Positions 33,960-45,815 of a DNA stretch of 64,000 nt are shown piece by piece. The notes beneath the pieces are model-generated. The model saw only the letters and a program-made list of their open reading frames with translations. It was not told the origin of the DNA and made no database searches. Positions within the stretch are counted from its first letter, which is position 1, and each line of letters starts with the position of its first letter. Position numbers and translations under genes: made by a program. This DNA is from Gari tellinella (taxonomy: Eukaryota > Mollusca > Bivalvia > Cardiida > Psammobiidae): positions 83,409,038-83,473,037 of the forward strand of contig OV277856.1 of the NCBI GenBank assembly GCA_922989275.2. The letters are read 5' to 3'.

Positions 33960-34170
33960 ACCAAAGTAAATTATCACGATATGTCGTAGATTCGGGAACT
34001 CTGCAGTTTTTATTGGCGAAATCTTTCTTCGTTTCTCGACCGTTGGAATTCTCCATTTGAAATGATCGTCCGCGCACCTGCTGTTTTTGTTGCACATTTG
34101 GAATACTCTGATAGGACCGTGATAGAAAAATAGTCCAAAACAGAGCGAAAAGATGTCCGATAACAAGTTT
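33960..34170 (-). other. Possible 5' untranslated exon or promoter of the nested gene
   Basis: Locally richer in CpG than the surroundings, and ends on the minus strand at a donor-like GTAAGAACC. An open frame across it has no motif. Its role as first exon is inference from position alone. Confidence 0.25.
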
Positions 34171-35060
34171 TTTTTTTTAAAAAGATACTCGTCGACCGGC
34201 TTTGTTCTAGATTTATAAATTTATAGATAAAAGAGAACAGCTTATTGTTACAGAAGATCTACTTACTTATTCAGCGTAATTTCAAATGTCAACATAGTCT
34301 TTACCACTTGATAAGTACTGTTTAAAAATACAATCAGTATGCACCTAGTGCAAGCAAACTGCATGGTACCAGATAAGTCAGCTCCTGCAAGGTCTTTCTA
34401 AAAATCATACAAAATCAATAACACCCCCACCCCAACATTTATATGGGAAGATAACTCCAATTGCTAATGCTAGTGAAATGACAATTATAATATGGAAATA
34501 TCTTGATGAGAGGAAGTGTCATTTACAAGGGCTATAACCCTGGCATCATTTTTAATACCCCTTTGTAATAATTGTTAGTCTGAAAAATAATTTCAGTTCT
34601 GATGAAGTTAATGAAGTTAAATTTCATATATGGAAAGAGACTATTGAGAAAGTGGGACAATTTAACATGGGCCACACTAGCCCATTGTGTTATGTAATCG
34701 ACGGCGCTCCCCTTAACAGTGGACCAATGGAGTCGCAGTTTGCACATGATGATGTGTTAAATGAGGTATCCTTAATTGACATGTTAGGGACCCTAAATTG
34801 CCAAACAAAAGAGGGGTAATTTTACTAATCTAGCACAGGATAATTAAGAATATCCAATCAAAAATAGACAATGCCGGGAAGATATGTGATATCGCCAATC
34901 ACAGCAGAATTGCTCATATGACGCATTTCGCAAACGACCAATAGCACGCAACTACTAATTAGAATCGCCAAACATTCTAGTTACAGGCATCATTATAGCT
35001 TCATATTTGATATATACAAGACCTAGATCCTAACGAGCAAATTCTAACTTAAACGCAATT
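34171..35060. other. Intron sequence, no recognised feature
   Basis: Short frames only. The left end of the hAT element should be here, but I could not find a convincing TIR or 8-bp duplication. Confidence 0.5.
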
Positions 35061-36927
35061 ATGCTACCGTCTACTCCTTCGCCTGTATGGAAGCACTTCA
35101 CTCGTTCTGCCGACAAGAAATCGGCAACCTGCAACATCTGCATGCAGAAACTTACCTACAAAGGGACGACGTCTAATCTGCTGAATCATCTGAACAATCT
35201 TCATCCTACTACACCTTCAAAAGGTATAATGCTGTTGAAAATACGAAAATGAGTTTGTGGGACAAACTATCGTTACGACGCTGACGCTGTGATCTGCATT
35301 TTTAATTTTTTATCTTAATTTATCTTAATTACTCAAACATAATTGAAAATAGAATTTGCAAATTTGGTAATGGAAGACCGAAGTAAGAATTCATTAAGAA
35401 ATAAGATTGTTTGTGTGTCTGTGCGATAAATAGTCGTGAATCCAATCAGCTGCGACACACGATATTGAATTAATGATTGCCAGACCGATTTCACAAAGCT
35501 TGTTTGAAGTTTGAACAAATCTTATTGAAAATGGGAGTTCGAAATAAAATAGTATCTTGTATCCTCATCTTAGGGATTTTTTTTTTTGAATATTATGAAA
35601 AAAAAATCACACAACGACAACAACAACAACAAAACAACAGTGCAGATCCTGATCATAGGACTCCTTAAAGGAGCCCTCTAATCAGTGTCTTCATTGTTTG
35701 CAAAGGTCACATGTACTCTCAACTTGTACACTGTTTGGAAATATCGCCCAGTCTTTCATTAATATTTTCCCCCAAAACTAAAAACAACAAACAGTGCAGA
35801 CCCTGAGTAGAGGCTCCTTAATTGAGCCTCTGGGCAGAGTCTACACTGTATGTATTACTTAGTTTGTTGTCTACTGTCTTTATTGTTTGCAATATTTTAA
35901 ATGTTACTTTTTATTTTTCAGCCGATAAGAAGCAGAGCTCGATGGTTAACTTCATGGACAGTCCCTAGAGGCCTCGTGTCGACGCCGAGTGTGTTACGCA
36001 TTGGCAGCCATCACAGATATGGTCGTCTCCGACTATTTACCCCATAGCTTCGTGGAAGGTGAAGGATTCCGTAAACTGATGGAGTTAGTCTCGCCCGACT
36101 ACACTGTTCCGTGCAGAAAGACTATTAGGTCTAGGATCACACGCGGCTATGACGCCGAGAAGGAGCAGCTGACGTCAGAACTGAAGCACGTTGAAGCTCA
36201 GCCATCACGACAGATACATGGACGGCACCCTCAACCTAACAGACAACGAGTGGGAAACAGTCAGTGAGCTTTGTGATATTCTAAGCGCATTTTAGAGGAC
36301 GACCGCCTACATGTCAACAGAAAGCCACGTCTCGATTTCGGAAGTGTTGCCGATCGTCTGTGGGCTGGTGAACAATAGACTAAGTTTGTGTAAGGACGAC
36401 AGCAGCATCACATCCGGGGTTAAGGAACACATCAGAGATGAGCTTGAGCGTCGGTACCAACCATCATCTTCAGGAACAGCGGAGGACATCACTGCTCTAG
36501 CTTCTCTTTTGGATCCCCGCTACAAGAGATTGTCATTCTTCGCCTCCCGGCAACGCAGGATTACAGAGGAGAAGCTGGAGTCGCGCCTGGACGATCTGCC
36601 ATTAAAGCGGAATTCAGACTCTGGTTGTGACGGAGAGGCACCTTCCAAGCGCCGGAAATTAGACTTCATTGTGTATGAAACTCCTGACCAATCAGCAGAC
36701 GATGAGCTTCGAGTGGTGGAAGATCAACGAGCAGCGATTTCCACAGGTTGCTCTAGTTGCAAAGAAGGTGCTTGCTGTCCCTGCCACTTCAGTCCCATCC
36801 GAGCGGATTTTCAGCAGCCGCCGGCCTTCTCAAGAACAAGCTGCGCAACCGTCTCGCGAGTGACTTAGTGGACAAAATTATATTTCTCAGCAAGAATGAC
36901 ATCAAGGTGAACGCGGAGGACGAATAA
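35061..36927 (+). pseudogene. ZBED-type hAT transposase, internally deleted and broken
   Basis: The first exon (ATG at 35061) encodes a BED zinc finger: VWKHFTRSADKKSATCNICM ... SNLLNHLNNLH gives the C-x2-C...H-x4-H pattern; it ends at a donor-like AAAAG/GTATAA. After an acceptor at about 35920 (TTATTTTCAG) come NFMDSP then TAG, a frame change, ITDMVVSDYLPHSFVEGEGF and PCRKTIRSRI. The catalytic core is missing: the frame jumps from this N-terminal part to LTDNEWETVSELCDILSAF (then a stop), SISEVLPIVCGLVNN and ITALASLLDPRYK. Shifted frames finish with the hAT dimerisation segment WWKINEQRFPQVALVAKKVL, SVPSERIFSS and NKLRNRLASDLVDKIIFLSK to TAA at 36927. Stops, frameshifts and the missing DDE region make it inactive. 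Confidence 0.85.
35634..35855. repeat. Two AACAGTGCAGACCCTGA hairpins in the hAT intron
   Basis: AACAGTGCAGATCCTGATCA...GGAGCCCTCTAATCAG (35637-35686) and AACAGTGCAGACCCTGAGTA...AGGCTCC...GAGCCTCTGGGCAGAGTCTACACTGT (35790-35850) are snap-backs related to family P. Confidence 0.65.
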
Positions 36928-37645
36928 GAATTTGAAAAGCAGACTCAAGGTGTTGAGTTCGATTGTTTGTGCTAGCTAGTGTGTACATGTACCAACAAAG
37001 AAAGTACAGAAGTGCTGCAGCATTTTGTTAGTTTAGTTTAGTTTACATTGGGTTTCACGTAACATTAAATGGTATAATCAAGCTGTGCTTTAAAATGTTA
37101 TTTTAGCGTATTTAAATTTTGTTTCATTCTTATTCAATACTTTTCAAACAGTATAGATCCAGATCAGAGGGATTCCGAATGAACCCTTTAATCAGGATCT
37201 GCACTGTTTGTTCAACAAATTTGTCTACAGGTGCGATCAAGTGCAGTAAAGTGTTAGTTACGTTTCCTTTTTTCCACAGGGTATATACATACAGGGTATA
37301 ATCAAGATCTACACTGTTTGTTCAACAACTTTGCAAACATTACCTGATATTACTTGATGTGCTTTAAAGTTGTTTTGTTTCGTTTTTATTTAACATATTT
37401 TATGCAGAGAATAGATTCAAATCAAACATTATAGATCCAGATTAGAGGGCTTCTAAATGAACGCTTTAATCAGGATCTGCACCGTTTATTGTAGACAATT
37501 TTGTAGTTTTCCGTTTCGTGACGGCGATTTTATTTTGTATTAAATTTTAACTGCTAGATCTATATCTAACTGCTTCTTAAAATGAATAAAATAATATTTA
37601 TTGTATTCCGGTCTTTGTTCATTTCTTCCTTTGCCATCCCTTTGT
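36928..37645. other. Intron sequence with two P-like hairpins
   Basis: CAAACAGTATAGATCCAGAT...TAATCAGGATCTGCACTGTTTG (37146-37212) and CAAACATTATAGATCCAGAT...TCAGGATCTGCACCGTTT (37424-37490). Nothing else. Confidence 0.65.
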
Positions 37646-37694
37646 GTGAGTGAGTGAGTGAGTGTGAGTGAGAGACAGAGAGAGAGAGAGAGAA
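37646..37694. repeat. GTGA/GA microsatellite
   Basis: GTGAGTGAGTGAGTGAGTG followed by GAGAGACAGAGAGAGAGAGA. Confidence 0.95.
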
Positions 37695-37846
37695 CAAACA
37701 TAAAACATTTAACAGCCATGTCAAAACCCAAATATATATTCGGGAGAGTGGGTTTTCACACGGTTGTAAAATGATTTTGTTGTTCAATCACCGACTCCCA
37801 TACATCAAACTCGTCAAGTGTTTGTTAAACTTTATTTAAAACTGCC

Positions 37847-37939
37847 TAACACGATCGTCTGCTACTTTGTCGTCTGTGAAGTCTCTCATTATTTTGATAT
37901 GCAGACGACAAAGTAGCAGATGATAGTGTTCGGGCAGTC
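37847..37939. repeat. Hairpin with stems of about 32 bp
   Basis: CTAACACGATCGTCTGCTAC...GTCGTCTG answered by CAGACGACAAAGTAGCAGAT GATAGTG. The GCAGACGACAA word also occurs at the right end of the complete P element (25655-25860). Confidence 0.75.
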
Positions 37940-38579
37940 TGCTCGCTTTGGATCAAAACTATTTGCATGTTGTTTATTGAATTTACCATGAAAGACAGTT
38001 TAATCAAGAAATTATTTAAAGTAGATTTAGTCCAAGCATGAAATGTCCGATCTATAGCTCTAGATCTAATAAATGTAAAGGTGACGTCAATATAGCCAAA
38101 CAACTAGGACCTGGATGAGACGCTCAGTATTTTAATTGTCTAATCCGGGTACAGTTTGTTTGCCACTCTGTAAATTGTATAACCTACGTACGTTGAGAGT
38201 GTGCGTTCAGATTAACTTTAAAGGGCGCAGACAAAATATTTCGCAAAATAAGTTAAATGATTCTGCATGATATGAAACCGGGATGCAGATATACATGTTG
38301 CGCTAAGCACGAGTTACATCCCTTACACACGAAGAGTGCCATATCTAGTTATCTACAAATGAGTTAGTAAATGGTTGTAAAAAATTTAAAAGTTAACCCA
38401 ATCAGATGTTTGTCACAGTTTACACAGTCTGCTCATGGTTTGGTCCATTGACGATAGGTAGATCTACGAAACAAACATTGAATAATTGCATTTGATGGTG
38501 AAAATTTTACTCGAATACCCCCACCCCCACCCCCCAATGGACAAAGTTTTACTGATCAATGTGTCATTACGTGAATTTT
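37940..38579. other. Intron sequence, no recognised feature
   Basis: AT-rich with a short CCCCCACCCCC tract. Nothing supported. Confidence 0.5.
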
Positions 38580-38653
38580 AGGCGAATTATTCGAATAATT
38601 CGAATACTTTATGCGAATATTCGAATAGCAATTTTGGTTCGAATTCCCATCCC
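38580..38653. repeat. ATTCGAATA-word cluster, one end of an hAT-like element
   Basis: GCGAATTATTCGAATAATTC...GCGAATATTCGAATAGC...GGTTCGAATTCCCATCCCTA. The final GAATTCCCATCCCTA resembles known hAT-type ends. The opposite end was not found. Confidence 0.5.
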
Positions 38654-39530
38654 TACATAAATGTTCTTCAGATGTAGTATATGTGCAAGACACAAATTTC
38701 AGGTCTCTGTGACCTTGACCTTGACCTCTGTTCTAGAAATTGGTTTTGAAATTGGCAGGCAAAATCTTGTACTTTGAACTCCTTTGAACTCCTCCTTCAG
38801 TTTCAACCTGATTTATTTGATACTTGGCATAAATGTTACTCAGGTGTAATAAATGTGCAAGAAACAAATTTCAGGTCACTGTGACATTGACCTTGACCTT
38901 TGGTCTTAAAATTGGCAGGCAAATTCTTGTACTTTGAACTCCTCCTTCACTTTCAACATGATTCACTTGATACTTGGCATAAATGTTACTCAGGAGAAGT
39001 ACATGAAATTGTGGAAAACACAAAGTTCAGGTCTCTGTGACCTTGACCAGTCCTTTACCTTTGTCCTTGAAATTGGTCTTGAAATTGGCAGGCAAAATCT
39101 TGTACTTTGAACCCTTCCTTCAATTTCAATCTGATTCACTTGATACTTGGCACAAATGTTACTCAGGAGTAGTAGATATGCAAGACACAAATGTCAGGTC
39201 TCTGTGACCTTGACCTTTGTCCTTGAAATTGGTCTTGAAATTCGCAGGCAAAATCTTGTACTTTGAACTCCTCCTTCACTTTCAACTTGATTCACTTGAT
39301 ACTTGGCATAAATGTTACTCAGGAGTAGTAGATGTGCAAGACACAAATTTCAAATATCTGTGACCTTGACCTTTGGCCTTGAAATTTGTCTTAGAATTGG
39401 CAGGCAAAAATCTTGTACGGCGAACTCCTCCTTCGCTTTCAACCTGATTTACTTGATACTTGGCATAAATGTTACTCAGGAGTTGCAGAGTGTCATATAC
39501 CATTCTTAAGTCATTTTGACCTTGGCTTAC
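38654..39530 (+). repeat. Tandem array, five to six units of 150-170 bp
   Basis: CTTGATACTTGGCATAAATG TTACTCAGG recurs at about 38818, 38968, 39140, 39297 and 39453. Each unit also has GTGACCTTGACCTTTG and GGCAGGCAAAATCTTGTAC. Confidence 0.9.
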
Positions 39531-39607
39531 ACCTTCGACCTGATTGTAAAACCTTATTGAAAACGTCTGCAGAGTTTGACTGAGTGATGTATAATAGGGG
39601 TATTTAT

Positions 39608-40193
39608 TAGGGCTGTGCATCGGCAGTTATTTCCTTCACGATTCGTATCCTGATATTTCATTTTAATGACTATACATATCATGATACGTATTGCCTGTGA
39701 GAATAAAAGTCCATGTGTATTGCAATATTTAAGTCGTGATACAATACGTATTATGATACAGACTTTTAAATATAAACACAACAGTAACTGTTGTTAGTTT
39801 GAAGCCACTGAGATTGTTTTAAATCAAATACATGTATGTATATATTGACAACTATACTTAATGTAAAAAAGAATGATGTTGGAAGAGGTATGTTCCTTTC
39901 AAAAAGTATATAATTGTACCGTCATGTCAATTACTTAAAAATGGATGTCTGCAAAACATTCAAATCTATTTTGCTCTCTTGATACAAGGCAAACAATTTT
40001 GATTCTAATTAAACACTTTGTTTTTAAGTGTAAATCTTGATGCACGATATTTAACACTCGTATTGATGCATCGCAGGGCTGATGAATGTATTGCATCGCA
40101 ATATATTCCAAGAATAATTTACAAGCCGATACAGACATCTGCGGCTGAGTACATCGCAATGCATTAATGCATCGATGAATCGTTACACTACTA
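39608..40193. mobile_element. hAT-like MITE with 8-bp target duplication
   Basis: TAGGGCTGTGCATCGGCAG...ACGATTCG on the left is answered by CATCGATGAATCGTTACACT ACTA on the right. GTATTTAT (39600-39607) and GTACTTAT (40194-40201) flank it, an 8-bp duplication with one mismatch. GATACGTAT and GCATCGATG words fill the interior. It interrupts a family C 3' end. Confidence 0.75.
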
Positions 40194-40656
40194 GTACTTA
40201 TCACCTTTAGTGATAGCCGTTCTAGTTTCAACAAGTTCACTAGCATGTTTGTTGGGATAAAATGACTGAAGCTGGTAATATGACATTGGCTCATATTTTC
40301 CAGTTAAGCAATTTAGGGCTTCATGGCCTTCTTGTCTGAAACCACTTTCCCCATTTGAAAGTAATAGTGTCTCCTTAAATGTAAAGTTTAAGCTCAGTTT
40401 TCTTTATATGGCTATTGTACTGAATACATGAAAATCTTTTATTCCAAAACCACCAACCAGAATTGATTAATATTTCATATAAATAGTCTTTTACTGTGAT
40501 CCTTAGTGTTGAGTTACTTCTACCGGTACATGCAAACTTTCATGGCCCTTTTGTTTTTCGATCTACCTCATGTGGAAGTTGCAGACAGGATATGTGTAAT
40601 ACAGCCACAGTGACATCTCTAGATCTTGGTATTTCTAGTTCTTTCTCATGTTTCAG
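40194..40656 (+). repeat. Family C and T/S remnants, end of the intron
   Basis: TATCACCTTTAGTGATAGCC (C 3' end), then AGTTAAGCAATTTAGGGCTT, then a diverged T unit (CTTCTTGTCTGAAACCACTT, TTTGAAAGTAAT). It ends at the acceptor at 40656. Confidence 0.65.
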
Positions 40657-40793
40657 ACTGAACCTGGGCACGACAACAAATAGGGCTGCAGTCCTTCTGT
40701 TTGGTAATGACTTTGCAAGATCTGAATTTACAACTGATAAACAAGTACTGAGAAATGCAATAAACGATCTTTCTCCTTTCATAGATAACTCAG
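40657..40793 (+). CDS. VWA-domain protein, exon B
   Basis: Acceptor CTCATGTTTCAG, one base completing the Arg codon split from exon A, 45 codons, and one leftover base before donor GTAAGT. The peptide LNLGTTTNRAAVLLFGNDFA RSEF ... KQVLRNAINDLSPFIDNSG is the second beta-strand/helix segment of a VWA fold (pattern: trvavv-F... f.l ... l..ai..l). The phase fit with 21280-21400 is exact over both junctions, which is strong evidence that the exons are spliced together. The remaining half of the domain (the LITDG-type strand and C-terminal helix) must lie in later exons, which should begin in phase 1; I found none before the end of the window, so another long intron follows. Confidence 0.88.
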
Positions 40794-40857
40794 GTAAGTG
40801 TAGAAGTTCGGAAAGTTGATCTCTTCTTTCTTGCACATAGCATATATTGATGACTTT

Positions 40858-40922
40858 TCAAACAGCTTGGATACATATGAGATGCAGAGATACAGTCTCA
40901 TCCAGATCCAAACTGTTTGATA
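40858..40922. repeat. Family P palindromic core
   Basis: CAAACAGCTTGGATACATATG...CATCCAGATCCAAACTGTTTG. Confidence 0.75.
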
Positions 40923-41272
40923 CTAACAGCAAGTGGGCATAATAGATATGTATAAATGTAGAAGATGAATGTTTTTCTGCACTTGTTCAGATTGATAATA
41001 AGCCTCATTATCACATTTATAAACTTGCAAAATATAGAGTTCTGTAAATATCGTACGGGGTACTGTGCATATATGTTATACTAATTTTCGAATCACCAAA
41101 ATACGTACTACTCAGCCGACTGTAAATCTGTTTTGAGAATCCAGACAAACTTAGATCATCATTAGGTTTTGAAACATTTCCATTAGTGTCCTAAAAAGAA
41201 ATTCCCCCGAGCAGTCCTGCAAATTCAAGCTGCAAATCAGGCGAGGTAGAGCTCATCTCTCAGAACAATTTT
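40923..41272. other. VWA gene intron, no recognised feature
   Basis: Short, AT-rich, no motif seen. Confidence 0.5.
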
Positions 41273-41954
41273 TATACGCCCGTCTTTAGACGGGACGTAT
41301 TATGTCGTGGCGCTGTCCTTCGGCAGGCACGAAAGGTCCTTTGTTGGGTAGGGAGAACAATAGATTCCATTCATTCCGTGATTGCCCTATTGTTATTGTT
41401 GTTTTTTTTTGTTGCTATTGGGTACTTTTAAACAAAAGAAAAACCCAACAAGTGCCCAAATGGAAGGACGTCCGTCCGTCCGAGCGAGCGCACGAAAGGT
41501 CCTTTGTTGGGTAGGGAGAACAATAGATTCAATTCATTACGTGATTACCCTATTGTTATTATTGGGTATTTTTGTTGCTGTTGGGTACTTTTAAATAAAG
41601 AAATACCCAACAAATGTCAATCTGTGAGGACGTCCGTCTGTCCGTCCTGTTAACTTTTTCATGTCCGCTCTCTAACTCAAACAAATTTAGTACAATCCTT
41701 TTGAAACTTAGTCAGAACTTTTATGACCATAATATCTCGGTCAACTTCGATAACCAGCAAGATTGACCCAGACATTCAAGAATTATGCCCCTTTTTCGTC
41801 AAAAACGGGCATTTTAGTTTGTCCGCTCTCTAACTCAAACAAATTTATTTTATTCCTTTTGAAACTTTGTCAGCATGTGTATGACCATAATATCTCGGTC
41901 AAGTTTGATAACCAGCAGTATTGGCCCAGACATTCAAGAGTTATGCCCCTTTTT

Positions 41955-43404
41955 AGCTCAACTGAGCCAAAGGCTCAAGGTGAGCTATTGGGATTGCCCC
42001 GTGTCCGTCGTTGTGCGTCCTGCATTGTGTGTCTTCGTTAACAATTGATTCAAATGACATCTCCTCCTATACCGCTTGACAGATTTCAACCAAACTTTAC
42101 AGGATTGTTTCTTGGGTTAAGCTCTTTCAAATTTGTTCAAAGAATTAAAAACAATGTAGAACTCTGGTTGCCATGGCAACCAAAGTGAAAAAATAAGAAA
42201 ATCTTATTAATTAAAATAGATTTTTTTCAATGAAAATTAAAAAAATATTCTTGTCTGAAACTACAAGGTCTAGAGCTTAGATATTTAGTACAAAGCATTA
42301 CTTACAGGTCCTCTATCAAGTTTGTTCAAATTATGCCCCTGTGGTCAAAATTGGCCCCGCCCCGGGGGTCACAGTTTTACATAGAGTTATATAGTGAAAT
42401 TTTCAAACATCTTCGTCTCTGAAACTTATGTAGCTAGAGCTTTGATATTTGTCATGGTGACACTTCCAGATGTCGTTTACATATTTTTTGTTCGAATGGT
42501 TCTGGTCAGTTGCATATCTAGGTCACAGGAGCTAAAAATAGAATTTTTTTTCAATGAAATCTTAAAAAATCTTCTTGTCTGAAACTACAAGGTCGAGAGC
42601 TTAGATATTTGGCACATAGCATCGCCTACAGGTCCTCTATCAAGTTTATTCAAATTTTGCCCCTAGGGTCAAAATTGGCCCTGCCCAGGGGGTCACAGTT
42701 TTACAAAGAGTTATATAGGTAAAATTTCAAAAGTCTTCTTCTCTGACACTAACATGGCCAGAGCTTTGATATTCGGTATGGTGACATTTCTAAATATCCT
42801 TTATGTATTTTGTTCAAATGGTTCCGGTTTGTTGCATATCTAGGTCACAGGAGCTAAAAATATTTTTTTCTATAAAAATTTAAAAAATCTCCTTTTCTGA
42901 AACTGCAAGGGCCAGAGCTTAGATATTTGACACATAGCATTATCTACAGGTCCTCTATCTAGTTTGTTCAAATTATGCCCCTGGGGTGAAATTTGGCCCC
43001 GCCTGGGGGGTCACAGTTTTACACAGTTATATAGTGAAATTTTCAAACCTCTTCTCATCTGAAGCCAATATGGCCAGAGCTTTGATATTTGGCATGGTGA
43101 CACTTCTAGATGTCCTCTACCATTTTCATTCAAGTGGTTCCAGTCTGTTGCATATGTAGGTCACATGAGCTAAAAATAGATTTTTTCAATGGAAACTTAA
43201 AAAAAATCTTCTTGTCTAAAACCATAGTACCCTGATCTTAGATATTTGGCATATAGCATCATCTACAGGTCCTTTATCAATGATTGTTCAAATTTAATAA
43301 TGCCCCTCGAGTAAAAAAGATGACCCCGTCCTGGACATAAATCATTATCTCCATTTTGTCAGCTATTATCAGGTGAGCGGAATATGCCCCATGGGGCTCT
43401 TGTT
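41955..43404 (+). mobile_element. Family S element, copy d (complete, in D)
   Basis: Inserted at CCCCTTTTT of a D unit: 5' AGCTCAACTGAGCCAAAGGC TCAAGGTGAGC, core units, 3' CAGGTGAGCGGAATATGCCC...GGGGCTCTTGTTT, after which the D unit resumes (CGTAAAAAACGGGCAT). Confidence 0.85.
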
Positions 43405-44331
43405 TCGTAAAAAACGGGCATATTTTAGTTTGTCCGCTCTCCAACTCAGACAAATTTATTTCAATCCTTTTGAAACTTGGTCAGCCTGTGTATGACCATA
43501 ATGTCTGGGCCAATTTCAATAACCAGCAAGATTGCCCCAAACATTCAAGAGTTATGCCCCTTTTTCGTAAAAAATGGGCATACTTTAGTTTGTCTGGGCC
43601 CTTACTCAAACAAATATATTCCAATCCTTTTGAAACTTGGTCAGCATGTGTATATCATAATGTCTCGGTTATGTATCATAACCAGCAAGATTGCCACAGA
43701 CAGTCAAGAGTTATGCCCCTTTTTAGCTCACTTGGCACATAGTGCCAAGGTGAGCTATTTTGATTGTCCTCTGTCCGTCGTCGTTCGTTCGTTTATGCGT
43801 CATTCGTTCGTCATCAACAATTTCTTTAAACAACATCTCCTCCGAAACTACTGGATAGATTTTTACCAAACTTGGCCTGAATGATCCTTAGATGGTCCTC
43901 TTTTTAAGGTATTCAAACATGTCCGGTCCGTTGAATATCTAGGTCACAGGAGCTAAAAATAGTTTTTTTTTCAATGAAATCTTAAAAAATCTTCTTGTCT
44001 GTAACCACAGTACCTTGAGCTTAGATATTTGGCACAAAGCATCATTTACAGGTTCTCTACCAAACTGCCAAGGCCCTAGGGGTCGCAGTTTTACATAGAG
44101 TTATGTATAGTAGAGGGGCTGACCCCATGAATCAAACTTTTTTTTTAACCCATCCGGTATAAAATTTCTGTTGATTCCAGGGAATAGTATATATACATAC
44201 ATGACACTTGAGGGTGGATGCCAGATTCAGAAGTGGTGCAAATTTTTTCTACAGCATTTTTTGTTACCCCAGGTGACCCACTCAAATTCAATGCTAAATA
44301 ACGATCTTACAGATTGTTAAATCTTATGACA

Positions 44332-45513
44332 ACCCAAACAAAAAAAACAGGGTAACAAATAACTATAACAATGAACTAATTCTGTACAGTACATTATTAA
44401 TACATAATTGGTTGTCAAATCACATGCAAATGAGGTTAACAATGTACTAGTAACAATGTACTAATAATGAACTTCTAACAATGAACTAATAAAGAACTAA
44501 CAATGAACCAATTGTGTACTGTCGATCACAACCATGCACTGTTAACAATGTACTAATTATGTACTTTTTACAATGTACTAATCATGTACTCATAACAATG
44601 TACTAATGATGAACTGTTAACAATGTACTAATGATGAACCATTTCTGAGCTACATACTACATATATATAGGCATGCAGATTTCATTGACCCCTTTGTCAA
44701 TTTAAAACAAGCAATTTTCCTTCAATGAAACTTTTGATTTGTAAAAAGAATATGCGGCAGCCTATAACAAAACGTTAAACTTCTATCTAGATAAACAGTA
44801 CATGTATTATTCTATAGTTTAGAGGTCGAGTCAATTCGGGGTCGAATTGACGAGGGACCGAATTGACCCGGGATCTTCTAAATTTTGTAAACATGCAATC
44901 ACGGAAAATTCTCATGAAATAACCTTCACCGGCTTCGCTAACAAAACACAGTTGAAAACCCAAGCATCGTCGACTGCGTGTATTAATTAACGGTTCAACT
45001 TCACACTTTATGCAAGATATCTTAATTGGACAAACTTCGATGGCTCGCTGTTGGTTACAAATTTCCAGATTTGAATTTCTGCCGAATTCTCCCGAAGTGG
45101 AGAGTAGATTCAAAAAGGGGAATAACCACACGTAAACAATGATGAACTATTAATGTACTATCCAGATTGTTCAAGTTTAATTATGAACCAATGATGAACA
45201 GTTATAGAAGAACTATGTTAAATGATGAACTATTAATGTACTATCCAGATTTTTTAAGTTTAATAAAGAACCAATGATGTACAGTTGAAGAAAGTTAATG
45301 TTCAATGCTGAATTAATAATGAACTGTCTGCTTAATGCTGAACTATCAAAGTACTCTGGTGAATCTGAAATATAGTACATTGTTAGGGGTCTAATCGTGT
45401 ACTTTTCAATGATGTACTAATACTGAACCACAACTATGTATTAAACAGTACATTATTGGTTCATTATTGGTTCATAATTAGTTATTTGATTCATTTTATT
45501 TTTGTTTGGGAAG
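44332..45513. mobile_element. Fold-back element W6 with TGTACTAAT/TGAACCAAT words
   Basis: CCCAAACAAAAA...AAATAACTA...AATGAACTAAT...GTACAGTACATTATTAATACATA on the left is answered by TATGTATTAAACAGTACATT ATTGG...TAGTTATTTGATTC...TTTTTGTTTGGG on the right. Words AACAATGTACTAATGATGAA C (and variants) are repeated more than 20 times in 44365-44645 and inverted at 45130-45480. Between the arms is a stretch (44813-44880) resembling the left end of U1 (GGTCGAATTGACGAGGG). Confidence 0.75.
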
Positions 45514-45644
45514 GTTATTACGTAAACATGTTTATTGTTTGAACTGTGCTGTTTATTGGGTATCTAAATGCTTTGTAATGCACAATTATTAGCATTTAGA
45601 AGGTTTAGAAGCTCATAGAATCATTAGAATGTCATAGAATGTAA

Positions 45645-45815
45645 TAGCAGAGGGGCTGGCACCACAAGTGTGAAGTGTTTTTTTTTAATCCATCCAGTAT
45701 AACATTTCTGTTGGTATGAGGGAATAATATATATACATACATGACACTTGAGGGTGGATGCCAGATTCAGAAGTGGTGCAGAATGTTGCTAGATCTGTTT
45801 TATTACCCCACCCAC
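45645..45815. repeat. Second left-end copy of W7, same orientation
   Basis: TAGCAGAGGGGCTGGCACCA...TTTAATCCATCCAGTATAAC ATTTCTG...GGTGGATGCCAGATTCAGAA GTGGTGCA repeats 44108-44260 in direct orientation and, like the outer end, is preceded by GTA. Hence W7 has two left ends and one right end. Confidence 0.8.

Larger units (their letters stand above)
21401..40656 (+). other. 19.26 kb intron of the VWA gene, packed with transposons
   Basis: Defined by the donor at 21401 (GTGTGT), the acceptor at 40655-40656 (TTCTCATGTTTCAG) and perfect phase agreement of the flanking VWA half-domains. Contents are listed individually and include one putative opposite-strand gene. Confidence 0.85.

Noticed and set aside
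33855..34166. 103-codon minus-strand frame
   Set aside because: No motif and internal donor-like site; kept only as a possible untranslated exon.
43470..43884. Frames of 90 and 135 codons
   Set aside because: They are made of family D units followed by an S head; similar frames appear wherever these repeats occur.
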